A stretch of 64,000 nucleotides of DNA from the NCBI GenBank assembly GCA_963744735.1, contig CAVUVH010000017.1:49901-113900 (forward strand). Direction: 5' to 3'. Shown piece by piece: positions 1 to 9,715 of this stretch. The notes below the pieces were generated by a model. That model searched no databases and was not told where the DNA came from. It saw only the letters and a program-made list of their open reading frames with translations. Source of the DNA: RPQJ01 sp963744735 (lineage in GTDB: Bacteria; Pseudomonadota; Gammaproteobacteria; Steroidobacterales; Steroidobacteraceae). The stretch's first letter is position 1; every line of letters begins with the position of its first letter. Position numbers and translations under genes: made by a program.

Positions 1-121
1 CGTCGTCGTACCGCGGCTCTACGGCATGACCATGTCGTTCGGCTTCGTGCTGATGGTGGTGTGCGCAGCGGCGGCCACGCTGTGGCACCTGCGTCGGCGC
101 CTGCGCGAGCCCGCTGCATGA
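1..121 (+). CDS. C-terminal end of a membrane protein (partial)
   Basis: Only the last 39 residues are present, so the start lies left of the window. They contain a hydrophobic segment (MSFGFVLMVVCAAAATLW) followed by a basic tail (HLRRRLREPAA), consistent with a final transmembrane helix ending in the cytoplasm. The stop TGA at 119-121 overlaps the ATG of the next gene (ATGA at 118-121), so the two are probably translated as one operon. Family not recognised. Confidence 0.5.
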   Translation, partial: VVVPRLYGMTMSFGFVLMVVCAAAATLWHLRRRLREPAA

Positions 122-1243
122 CCTACCGTTGGCGCCCGACGCCCGACGAGGAGCGCTGGCTGGCGCTGGCCGCGAAGCTGGGCGCGGCCGTCCCGAACGC
201 AGTCTCCGCAGCGCGCACCGGCGGCTGGCGCAGCACCGGCCTGCTTGCCCGCGCCGCGCTTTTCGTACTGGGACTCGTTGCCGGCGGGCTGCTCGTCGGC
301 CTGCTCGGTTTCAGCAGCGAGATCACGCTGCTGATCGCAGGGCTCTTCGCCGCGCTCGCGGCCGAATGGCTCATCGTGACCAGGCGCCTGTTTGCATCCG
401 GCATCGAGGAGGGCCTGTGCGTGGCCGGGTACCTCCTGGTCGCCGTGGTGGATCACGACGCTGATCCCGCCAATGTCGGACAAAGGCGCGGAACGCATCG
501 CGGCGCTGGTGCTGATCGGCGCGGCGGGCGCTGCCGGGCTGCGCTTGCTGAATCCACTGGTGACTACGTGCGCCGTGTATGCCTTCGTGCAATGGGTCGG
601 CTCGACCGCCGCCGCGCGACACGGTCGACCAGGTGATCGGCGGCAACATGACGATGTTCGTGACCGGTTGCGCGGTTGCGGCACTGGCGCTGGTGCTGGG
701 CGCGCGCCCGTACCGGCGACCGTCCTACGACCGGATGCTCGACTGGCTGGTCGTGGCGATGCCGCTCGCGGCCTGCGCCGGGTCCGCGAGCTGGAACGCT
801 TACGCGATGTTGGGCACCGCCGCCACCGGTTCGAGCCGCCTGCCGACGGCCTTGCTGCTCGGTTGTCGCTGGCATCCGCGATGCTGTTCACGGGCCTGCG
901 GCAACGGCGGCACGCGCCGCTGCTCGGTGCCATGGTCTGCATCGCCGGCCTGGCCGTGGAGCTGCGCTTCGCTACGCCGGGGATCGCAACCGAGGCCTGG
1001 CTGATCGGCTGCGGCATCGCGGCACTGGTCGTCGGCGTGGCACTGGACCGCTACCTGCGCGAGCCGCGCAACGGTTTCACCTCGAGGCCGCTGACATCGC
1101 GCGAGGGGCCGCTCGACCTGCTGCAGACCGTCGGCGCAGCCGCGCTGGCGCAGCGCTCGGCGCCCGACCTGCCGCCATCGGAACCTGCCATGACCGGGGG
1201 CGGGGGACGATTCGGCGGCGGCGGCGCCTCGGGCAGTTACTGA
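118..1243 (+). CDS. Integral membrane protein with Gly-rich C-terminal tail, function unknown
   Basis: Starts at the ATG overlapping the preceding stop. The reading moves between all three frames (shifts near 450-480, 605 and 865), which I treat as sequencing indels. Stitched together it is about 370 residues: a charged N-terminus (MTYRWRPTPDEERW), a predicted series of six or more hydrophobic helices (for example LFVLGLVAGGLLVGLLGF and MFVTGCAVAALALVLG), and a tail ending GGGGRFGGGGASGSY. A multi-helix body with a glycine-rich cytoplasmic tail recalls proteins encoded next to LemA or TPM-domain proteins, but no conserved signature settles the family. No function is proposed. Confidence 0.55.
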
Positions 1244-1296
1244 GACGGCGGCGGCAGCCGTCGACGCACCGCGCGATTCGTCCATACTGTGATTCC

Positions 1297-3827
1297 ATGA
1301 ATCCATTTCTTGCACGCGGCGCGCAGACCTTGGCGGTCGTGACCTTGTCCGTGTGGCTGGCCGCCTGCGGTGGCGGCGGCGGCGGTGGTGGCGGCTCGAA
1401 CCCGCCGGCAGACACGATCGCGCCGACGGTGCCCACGGGCCTGAGCGCCACCGCAGCGAGCCAGGCACGGGTCGACCTGCAATGGAACGCGTCGACCGAT
1501 TCGGGCGGCAGCGGCCTGGCGGGTTACCGGGTGCTCCGTGGCGGTGCGCAGATTGCGACGGTGAATGCGCCGGCGACGACGTACGCCGACACGACCGTCG
1601 TGGCCGGCACGCAGTACACGTACACCGTGCGCGCGTTCGACGCGGCGGCGCCGGCCAATGTCTCCGGCGATTCGAATGCCGCGACCGTCACGACGCCGGG
1701 GAATCCCCCGGCCTCCGGTCTCGATTCGCGCCCGCTCAACACGACCTGCGTCGCGCCCGCGCGCCCGACCGCTGGTTCCGGGCTGCAGCTCGTACGGGCG
1801 TACTCCAACCTGTCGTTCTCCTCACCGGTCGGCCTGTACCAGGCGCCCCGCGACACCAGCCGCTGGTTCGTCGTGCAGCAGGGTGGCGTGATCCGGACGT
1901 TTCCGAACGAGCCGGGCGCCCAGGCAGCGCAGGTACAGACCTACCTCGACCTGACCGCCCGCGTGACCAGCGGCGGCGAGCGCGGATTGCTCGGGTTCGC
2001 GTTCCATCCCAACTGGCCGACGGTGCCGCATGCGTTCGTCTATTACACGTCGACGGCCAGCGGCAACCAGCTGATCGTCGCGCGCTACCGCTCGACCAAC
2101 GGCGGCGCGACGCTCGATCCGGGCACCGAAGAGCGCCTGCTGACACTGACCAAGAACCAGTCCGACTCGAATCACAACGGCGGCCAGCTCGCGTTCGGGC
2201 CCGACGGCTACCTCTACATCGGTACCGGCGACGGCGGCGGCGGCGGGGATCCGCAGAACAACGCGCAGAACCTCAACGTGCTGTTCGGCAAGATGCTGCG
2301 GATCGACGTCGGCACCACGACGGGCTACGTGATCCCGGCCGGCAACCGCTGGGCGGCCAACGCGCGCTGCGGCAGCACCGGCGCCGGCACGCAGCCCTGC
2401 GCCGAGATCTACGCCTACGGACTGCGCAACCCGTGGCGCTGGAGCTTCGATCGCCAGACCGGCGACCTCTGGGTGGGCGACGTCGGGCAATCGAGTCGCG
2501 AAGAGGTCAACGTCGTCACGAACGGCGCGAACCTCGGCTGGAGGCTGCGCGAAGGCTCGCTCTGCTACAACCCGAGCACCAATTGCCCGAGTGCCGGCAC
2601 GAACGGCGACCCGCTGGTCGCGCCGGTCGTCGAGTACGGGCGCGACGCCGGCCAGTCGATCACCGGCGGCTTCGTCTATCGCGGCACGCCGGCTCGGGTC
2701 GCTTGCCGGCCAGTACCTGTTCGCGGACTTCGCCACCGGGCGCGTGTTTGCGCACGTGCCCGGCACGGCGGCGCGCGTGCTCGGGCCGTCCGACGCGATC
2801 GCAACCGCGCAGCAGCCGTCTGCGTTCGCCGAGGCGCCGGATGGCGAGTTGTTCGTGCTCGGCTATGGCAATGGCTACGTCTACTCGCTGCAGCCAGCGA
2901 CCGGCGGCGTCGATACGATCCCGGCCAGCCTCGTCGACACCGGCTGTGTCGATCCCGCCGCAGCCGACGCGTCCGTCGGCGGGCCTGATCCCGTACGCGC
3001 CCAATGCGCCGTTCTGGTCGGACGGCGCCGTGAAGGAGCGCTGGATCGGACTGCCGCCGGCGGCGCCCAACACGGTCGCCGCGGGTGCAGACGGCGACTG
3101 GTCGTTCCCGGTCGGCACCGTGCTCATGAAGAGCTTCCGGCTCGACAACCAGCTGATCGAGACGCGGCTGTTCATGCGCCATCCGGACGGGGAGTGGGCC
3201 GGCTACACGTACGAGTGGAACGCTGCGCAGACTGCCGCAACGCGCGTCGTCAACGGCAAGACGCGCGTGTTCGGCTCGCAGACCTGGGTCTATCCGAGCG
3301 AGGCGCAGTGCCTGCAGTGCCACACGACGGCCGCGGGCCGCAGCCTCGGCCTCGAGACCGCGCAGCAGAACGGCAACCTCACCTACCCGCAGACCGGCCG
3401 GACCGCCAACCAGGTGACGACGCTGAACTCGATCGGCGTGCTGAGCCCGCCGGTCACCGGCACGCTGCCAGCCTTGCCCGATCCGTACGGCACGGCCGGC
3501 ACGGTGGCCGAGCGCGCACGCGCCTACCTGCACACCAACTGCTCCATGTGCCACCGGCCGAACGGCGGCACGCCGTCGACGATGGACCTGCGCTGGCAGA
3601 CTTCGCTCGCCCAGACCAATGCCTGCGATGTCCCGCCGTCCGGGATGATGCTCGGAATCATGAACGCGCGGCTGATCGCCCCCGGCGAGCCGGATCGGTC
3701 GGTGCTGCTGGCGCGGGTCAACCGCCGCGACCAGCATGCGATGCCGCCGATCGGCAGCACGGTGGTCGATGCGCAGGGGGTTGCGCTGCTGCGGCAGTGG
3801 ATCCAGGGGCTGTCGAGTTGCCAGTAG
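1297..3827 (+). CDS. PQQ-type glucose/sorbosone dehydrogenase lipoprotein with FN3 and fused cytochrome c domain
   Basis: Predicted exported lipoprotein that would oxidise a sugar or alcohol and pass electrons to its own haems. ATG 1297 is followed by a lipobox (LAAC) and a poly-Gly linker. Residues about 45-130 form a fibronectin-III domain. The next 350 or so residues match the GSDH beta-propeller (GERGLLGFAFHPNW, SDSNHNGGQLAFGPDGYLYIG, YGLRNPWRWSFD). The last third carries two CxxCH haem sites (CLQCH near 3310, CSMCH near 3541) in a cytochrome-like region. Frame shifts near 2690 and 2980 are probably sequencing errors, because the family signature resumes after each. Substrate and the exact cofactor cannot be read from sequence. 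Stop TAG 3825-3827. Confidence 0.8.
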
Positions 3828-3911
3828 GCTGACGGGCGCGGCCTCGTTGCAGGCCAGGCCCAGCAGTTCGACGCGGCGCGCCCGGATGATCTCGACCGCT
3901 CGCCAGGTTCT

Positions 3912-4737
3912 TCATCCGCATTCACCCAGCCGTTGGCGCACGTCGGCAAATACCGCCAGCGTGCTCTGGCGAAATTTTGCCTTGCTGGCCGGGTCGAACA
4001 ACTGCCAGGCGTCGCTGTCCACCAGCATCATGATTTCCAGCAGTGGCAGCAGCGCCGGGCGGATGCACAGCGGCACTTCCGCATCGGTCAGGCTGCAGGG
4101 GCTGGGCCATTCCGGCACCACGTTGAGCGACTGGTGCAGCATACGGCCTGCACGATCAGCGAGGCCGGCGATCCGGCGCCGAAGAGCCGGTCCAGGCCCT
4201 GCAGGATTTCCGGCAGCACGCGATTGTCCGGGATCGGTCCCTTGCCATCGGGTGCGGCCACGCACGCACCGAGGACCAGCGCCGTCCAGGGCTCGATCCC
4301 CGCGGGATAGGGTCGCTCGTGGCAAAGCCCGCGTGCGGCAGCGCGCGCGCCGCCATCGTCGCGGAACGAAACGCATGCAGCGCATCACGCTGCCCGTCGA
4401 TCACCTGCTTGCCCAGGTCGTGAAACAGCACGATCCATTGCATCATCGCCTGGTGTGGCGGGGAGCCTGCCGGTATTCCGGCAGTCGCTCGAGCGCGATC
4501 AGCACCTGGGTGATGTGATGCAGCGTCGCCCGGTCCGCGTAGGCCGCCATCGCCTGCCAGCCCGGGGCCACGGCCTCGATGGCCTGCATGCGGTCTGCGG
4601 TGTAGAAGTCGCGCAGGCGCTGCAGCAGCTGCGTCGCCGTCCTGCAGGTCACCGGCGTCGATCTGCCGCGCCAGCGCACGGACGAAATCGAACACCTCGG
4701 GCAGGCGGTCTTCCAGGTTCGGGATGGGAGCTGGCAT
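3912..4737 (-). CDS. HD-domain-like hypothetical protein (several frameshifts)
   Basis: Minus-strand gene reconstructed over at least three indels. It probably begins MPAPIPNLEDRL at 4737 and contains TATQLLQRLRDFYTADRM, a segment MMQWIVLFHDLGKQVIDG whose H-D pair resembles the HD phosphohydrolase motif, and a C-terminus ending FADVRQRLGECG. About 270 residues if repaired. It lies directly downstream of the reductase gene, nearly abutting it, so it is probably co-transcribed. Because the first and last metal-ligand histidines of an HD domain cannot be placed securely across the shifts, the HD assignment is tentative and no substrate is proposed. Confidence 0.45.
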
Positions 4738-4739
4738 CG

Positions 4740-5772
4740 GTGCAGGCCAGGCCCAGGTCAACGAGGCTTTTCGCCATGGCGGCGGCGGCCTCGGGCGCGG
4801 GGATGAACGTGATGCCGAGCGTACGCCGCGTGAGGGACGTATCCACCTTTAGCTCCTTGCCGAGTTCGGGGATCGCGAGGCGTGCGGTGGGATCAAAGAG
4901 TCCGGCGAGCTTGACGGCCCAGTCCGGCAGCTCCCGGGACGGTACCTTGCGCGCGGCATCGCCGAGGCTCGCGCGGATGGCGCGCGCGATGTCGATCATC
5001 CACAGGGACTCGGCGCAGCCGAGGTAGCGTCCACCGCTCGGGCGCGTCGACCTCGAGCGCGAGGCGATGCATGCGCGCCACGTCGCGCACGTCGATGCAC
5101 GGGATGGCCATGCGCGGCGCTCCGGGGTACTTGCCCCGCAGCATCATCTGGACGATCTCTGCCGAGGTGCCGATGTCGCGGTCGAGCGCCGGCCCGAGCA
5201 CCAGGCCCGGGTTGACCGACGCGTAGCGCAGTCCCGAACGGTCCTGCGCCATGAACTCGCGCGCGGCGCGCTCGGCCAGCGTCTTCGACTTCGCGTAGGC
5301 GGTGACGCCGGGCGTCGTCGACCTGCGTCCAGTCCGCCTCGGTGAACGGCGCGGTGCGCTCGTGCGGATGGCCGTACATCACGGCCACCATCGACGAGGT
5401 CTGCACCAGGCGCTCGACGCCGGCGGCCGCCGCGGCCCGCAGCACGCGCAGCGTTCCCTCACGGCCGGACGGATCAGTTCCTGCTCGTCGCGAGGCTGTT
5501 TCGCCGGGAACGGCGAGGCCACGTGCAGCACGTGAGCGCAGCCGGCCACCGCAGCGTCCCAGCCGTCGTCCGACTCGAGGTCCGCCTGCGCGAAGCTGAG
5601 TCGGGAAACGTCGGCATGGCGCGAAAGCGACGCGCTGCACTTCGGCGGAGCGCTGCAGGGAACGCACCGTGCCGCGCACGGCGTAGCCGGCGTTGAGCAT
5701 CTCCACGGCGCAATGCCGGGCGATGAAGCCGGAGATGCCAGTGATCAGTACCGTCGGCTTCGCCAATTCCAT
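4740..5772 (-). CDS. NAD(P)-dependent epimerase/dihydroflavonol-4-reductase-like protein
   Basis: Extended short-chain dehydrogenase of the DFR-like group. ATG at 5772 gives MELAKPTVLITGISGFIARH, with the Rossmann glycine motif near the N-terminus. SSMVAVMYG in mid-protein is the catalytic Ser region, and YAKSK (near 5300) supplies the Tyr-x3-Lys pair. SVNPGLVLGPAL follows, as in other family members. At least four indels break the frame. The C-terminus (SLTRRTLGITFIP then AKSLVDLGL) is where these proteins normally end, so the stop is placed near 4740 but is uncertain. Natural substrate unknown; family members reduce or epimerise hydroxy-ketones and sugars. Confidence 0.7.
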
Positions 5773-5931
5773 CCCCCAGAGAGCAGCGATTCCAAGAATA
5801 CCTAAATCCTCGGCGAGCCTATCGACTATCCCGACTTGCGGGTTCCAGACGCGGCTCAGACTGGCCCTGTGGGGACCGACGACGCCCCGCCCATGGAGCG
5901 CCCAATCCTCACCCAGTGAAGGAGGAGCGCC

Positions 5932-6714
5932 ATGAAACGGACATTCCCGGGCATCAAGCGATGCTCCATTCTCCTGTCCAGTGCCCTGTTGCTCGCCGCG
6001 TGCGGCGGCGGCGACGACGGTGGCGCAGGGCCGGCGCCGGACGCAGCCGTGGGAGGCATGGGGAGGGTGCGACAACCATTTCGGGTCAGACACTCGAAAC
6101 GGTCGGGCTCGTGGCCGAAAACGGCAAGGGCTACGTCCTGCTTGAAGACGGGGCCATGTACTGGGGAACGGTCACGTCATCGGGCAGCCTGATCAATGCC
6201 GCGCTGACCGGCGCACCGGAGAGGGGCCTGACGTTTGCGGATGGCTCGATCAGTGGCACGGGGTCGATGAGCGGCACGATTCAGTCGCGGGTGTCGATCA
6301 GCGAAAACACGAGCTTCACGACCGCACTCGGTTCGACCAGCAGCGGCGCGGTGTCGTTGAGCTTCGTGCCCACCTACAACGACGACTCTCGCTTGCCTTA
6401 ATCGCCGGCAACTACGTCGATTCGCCTGGTACTTCGGGGGAATGTTCAACATCGCCAGCAATGGCGATACTTCTCCCAGGACCCGGGGATGTTCTGCGTC
6501 ATCAACGGCAGGGTCTCGATCATAACCCGTCCTACAATGCCTACGGTATCGAGTACACCTACAGCAATTGCATTGCCGAGTTCGCCTTCCTCAATGGCGT
6601 GACTTCGACGGACTTGCGACGTACGACGCGGCGTCCGGGCTGTTCATCATGTTTGCGGACGGATTGGAGGCGGGTGCGCCGACCTGGCAGATATTCCTGC
6701 TGGAACGCCAGTAA
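5932..6714 (+). CDS. Lipoprotein of unknown function, member of a two-copy family here
   Basis: ATG 5932 follows a strong ribosome site (GAAGGAGGAGCGCC). The N-terminus MKRTFPGIKRC has a hydrophobic stretch ending in the lipobox LLAAC, then a Gly/Asp-rich spacer. The body, read across shifts near 6055, 6395 and 6440-6610, has repeated Gly/Ser/Thr beta-strand-like stretches (GTGSMSGTIQSRVSI, SSGAVSLSFVPTYND) and ends IFLLERQ at TAA 6712-6714; about 255 residues. A truncated relative lies at 21856-22287. Predicted outer- or inner-membrane anchored lipoprotein facing the periplasm. No family name recognised. Confidence 0.7.
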
Positions 6715-6717
6715 GCG

Positions 6718-7095
6718 TCAGCAGTTCGCGGTGATCCATTCGGCCAGCTGGTCTTCGGTAAGGTCGCCGGCGGCGAGTTGCAGGAACGTGGTGACGCACT
6801 GCGCGTCGGTGGCGACGAGATTGAAGCCGTTCAGGTCGAGAAACAGTTCGGCGACCACCAGGCTGGTGCGCTTGTTGCCATCCAGGAACGGGTGATTGCG
6901 CGAGAGGCCGAAAGCGTAGCTCGCAGCAAGGCGCGCGATCGATTGTTCGCCATGGGCGAACTGGTTCCGCGGTCGTGCCATGGCCGACTCGAGCAGTCCT
7001 CGATCACGCACGCCGGGTTGGCCGCCGTGCTCGGCCAGTTGCTCGTCATGAATCGCGAGCACGACCTCGAGGTCGATCCAGACCGGCTCTGTCAT
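6718..7095 (-). CDS. doc: Doc-family (Fic fold) toxin
   Basis: 125 residues, intact. The Fic/Doc core motif HPFLDGNKRTS is present at about residues 72-82, followed by the usual C-terminal helix region (LFLDLNGFNLVATD). Doc toxins phosphorylate elongation factor Tu and stop translation; this is known for the family, not shown here. It lies 15 bp downstream of an AbrB/MazE-like antitoxin gene on the same strand, the usual antitoxin-first order. The length is normal for the family. A C-terminal remnant of a second Doc gene lies at 18599-18709. Confidence 0.88.
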   Translation of the reverse strand: MTEPVWIDLEVVLAIHDEQLAEHGGQPGVRDRGLLESAMARPRNQFAHGEQSIARLAASYAFGLSRNHPFLDGNKRTSLVVAELFLDLNGFNLVATDAQCVTTFLQLAAGDLTEDQLAEWITANC

Positions 7096-7110
7096 CGAGG
7101 TAGGGCGCGG

Positions 7111-7335
7111 CTACTTCGCGAGTTCGCGCAGCGCGGCGCGACGCTTCTTCATGATCTTGCGGGCGGCCGTCATCTGCGATTCGAACTCGGGGTTGTACGG
7201 GGTCAATCGATAGCCGTCCGGGGACTCGGTCAGGTAGACCGCGTCGCCCTTGGCCAGCTTCAGGCGCGCCAGGACTTCCTTGGAGAAGACGACCCCGGCA
7301 GAGTTACCTACGGCGGTGAGCTTGAGTTTGATCAT
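7111..7335 (-). CDS. AbrB/MazE-like antitoxin
   Basis: 74 residues, intact, starting MIKLKLTAVGNSAGVVFSKE. The N-terminal swapped-hairpin signature (VGNSAGVVFSKEVLARLKL followed by KGDAVYLTES) is typical of SpoVT/AbrB DNA-binding antitoxins. The C-terminal half is helical and basic (AARKIMKKRRAALRELAK) and would bind the Doc toxin encoded immediately downstream. Probable autorepressor: an inverted repeat lies just upstream at 7345-7364. Confidence 0.85.
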   Translation of the reverse strand: MIKLKLTAVGNSAGVVFSKEVLARLKLAKGDAVYLTESPDGYRLTPYNPEFESQMTAARKIMKKRRAALRELAK

Positions 7336-7344
7336 GACGAAGAT

Positions 7345-7364
7345 GTTAGTACCAGAGTAATAAC
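7345..7364. promoter_or_regulatory. Inverted repeat, probable operator of the AbrB/Doc module
   Basis: GTTAGTA, six bases, then TAATAAC: arms match at six of seven positions. It lies 10 bp upstream of the antitoxin ATG, where autoregulating AbrB/MazE antitoxins bind. On the minus strand a TTGACC hexamer and a TACTAA hexamer are separated by 15 bases over the same stretch, a plausible though short-spaced sigma-70 promoter. Confidence 0.45.
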
Positions 7365-7730
7365 ATGGTCAAGGCGCCAAGCACCGCGGCGAGCGCGCCT
7401 GCAGCAACGCCCGCCGTTCGGCCGGCGTCGCCGCGAGTGCCGTCTTGCCAACTCGATCCATCACGCCCGGGAACGCTTCGCCAGGCGGGCCAGTGGTGCC
7501 ACGAAGTCGAAGGTGGCGAGGTAGCGGACTCGCGTGCCGTCCGCGAGTCGCCGACCAAGTCGTCGACCGGCAAGTCGGGTGGCTGCGCCACGGGCAAGTA
7601 TTTCTCGAACGCCGTCCTTGTTGCGCGCGGGCAGCGTTACGAGCTCGCAGACGTGGTCGAGACGTCCTGCGCCGTGGCCGACGGCCTGGTCCGGAAGAAC
7701 TACACCGGACACGTCACGCTGATGAAGTAA
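7365..7730 (+). CDS. Hypothetical protein, possibly frameshifted
   Basis: Open frame of 121 residues. The first half is Ala/Pro/Ser-rich and low-complexity, while the last 45 residues (from GKYFSNAVLVARGQRYELA to NYTGHVTLMK) look like a folded domain with alternating hydrophobic residues. It is divergent from the antitoxin gene. No family recognised. The N-terminal half may be out of frame through an indel. Confidence 0.35.
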   Translation: MVKAPSTAASAPAATPAVRPASPRVPSCQLDPSRPGTLRQAGQWCHEVEGGEVADSRAVRESPTKSSTGKSGGCATGKYFSNAVLVARGQRYELADVVETSCAVADGLVRKNYTGHVTLMK

Positions 7731-7967
7731 TCGTCGTCCATGCCCGGGCGACACGAAGCCCGGCACCCGCCGGGCTTCTCTGTTTCTGCAGGCAGATTCC
7801 ATCGTTCTCGCGCGCTCCGGCGTCATGCTGGCAAGCCCGCTGGTGGGTCACTGCTGGATTTGTGACGTGTTGCACCAGATTTGTGGTTGCCCTGCTGGCT
7901 CGTTCCTTGTACAGCAGGCGGTGCAGGGGGAAGCTGAGCATGCGTGGGAGGTCCGGAGGGAACGCCG

Positions 7968-8910
7968 ATGCTGAACATGGATCCGATCACGCTACGCACT
8001 GCACTCGCGCAGCTGGAACAGGCCACGCGCGACCACGTCGAGTGGCACGAGAATCTGCTTCGCGCGATCGTCTGCAGACTGCCGTTCAATCCGAACGAGA
8101 TGGCGGAGGACGCGCACCTCAATTGCCGGTTTGGCCGATGGTATTACGAGCGAGCACCCGCCGAGCTGTGGGGGCAGCCGGTCTTCGCGACGATCGGCGG
8201 GGAGCACGAGCGCCTGCATCGGGCTGCCGCGCGGCTGCTGCGCGAGGTGGCGGCGGATGCGCCCATCATCCGTGAGGACTTTGAAGACCTGCTTGCGGGA
8301 CTGGGGGAGCTGCGCCTCAAGCTTGACTTGCTGCGGGACGAGATCGCCAACACGTTGCGGAACCGCGATGCGCTGACCGGCGCCTACGACCGCGCCGAGA
8401 TGCTGCCGCGGCTGCGTGAGTGGCACGAGCTGGCGAAGCGGCAGCGTGCAGCCGTGCTGCATCGTCTTCATGGACCTCGACCACTTCAAGGAAGTCAACG
8501 ACCGCTACGGTCACGGCACGGGCGACGAGGTTCTGGCCTGCGTCATTCGACACCTCAGCCACTGCCTGCGGCCCTATGACAAGGTGTTTCGCTACGGTGG
8601 TGATGAATTCCTGATCTGCCTGCCCGGGGCGGATCTGGCGATTGGCCAGACGGTGATCAAGCGCGTCCGCGAGAGCCTTGCCAGCCAGCCGCTGGTGGTC
8701 GGTCCCGAAGGCATCGCACTGCCGGTGACCGCGTCGTTCGGGCTCGCGTTGCTGGACCCGGAGGTCAGCGTGGAGGACTCGATCGAGCGCGCCGACCAGG
8801 CCTTGCTGCTGGCGAAGACGGCGGGAAGAAATCGTGCGATCAGCTGGGATCCCAACGTCACGACCGGCACGCGACTGCCGCGCCTGCGGATCGAGGATGT
8901 GCAGGGATAG
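7968..8910 (+). CDS. Diguanylate cyclase with N-terminal CZB zinc-sensing domain (DgcZ-like)
   Basis: Makes cyclic di-GMP from two GTP. ATG 7968 is chosen because GGAGGG sits seven bases upstream; an earlier in-frame GTG at 7944 lacks one. The N-terminal domain shows the CZB zinc-binding pattern: His in RDHVEWH, then NCRFGRWY (Cys-x-Phe-Gly-x-Trp), then HERLH. The C-terminal GGDEF domain has ALTGAYDRAE, MDLDHFKEVNDRYGH and YGGDEF (active-site motif). One indel near 8450 separates the halves. The same domain order occurs in E. coli DgcZ, whose activity is inhibited by zinc; by analogy this enzyme would tie c-di-GMP to zinc supply. Confidence 0.85.
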
Positions 8911-8921
8911 AGCGCTGCGGA

Positions 8922-8995
8922 TCAACGCAGACCGAAGAACGAAGCACGGCAACGATGACGACGATGGCGCCGATGATGTAGATGAGCCTGTTCAT
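8922..8995 (-). CDS. Small single-helix membrane protein (24 aa, one-base deletion)
   Basis: Minus-strand ATG at 8995 gives MNRLIYIIGAIVVIVAVLR. Restoring one missing base after codon 18 gives FFGLR and a TGA at 8924-8922. Short proteins of this form, one hydrophobic helix ending in a basic residue, are common unannotated genes in Proteobacteria. It is convergent with the cyclase gene. Function unknown. Confidence 0.5.
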
Positions 8996-9162
8996 ATGTA
9001 GTCCCTTTGTGTGGGCTACAGGCGCGAATCGATAGGACCGCTTAACCTGTGCGCCCATGACAAGCGTATCGATCGCGGCCAGGAGACTCCGTACGGTGGC
9101 GCGCATTGCGTCCTCGCTGTCGAACCCTTGCCGGGGCGACCAGCGAATACGATCCGAGCGAT

Positions 9163-9246
9163 TCAGAGTACTGCGAACCGCATCATGGCGACGCCCGCGA
9201 TGCCGACGCCCCAGATCGCCGCGACGAGTTGGAGCAGGGTGGTCAT
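9163..9246 (-). CDS. Small hydrophobic protein (27 aa)
   Basis: MTTLLQLVAAIWGVGIAGVA followed by MMRFAVL and stop. A GAGGA lies seven bases upstream of the ATG at 9246, which supports translation. A single predicted transmembrane helix. Function unknown; could be chance. Confidence 0.35.
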   Translation of the reverse strand: MTTLLQLVAAIWGVGIAGVAMMRFAVL

Positions 9247-9715
<469 letters not shown>

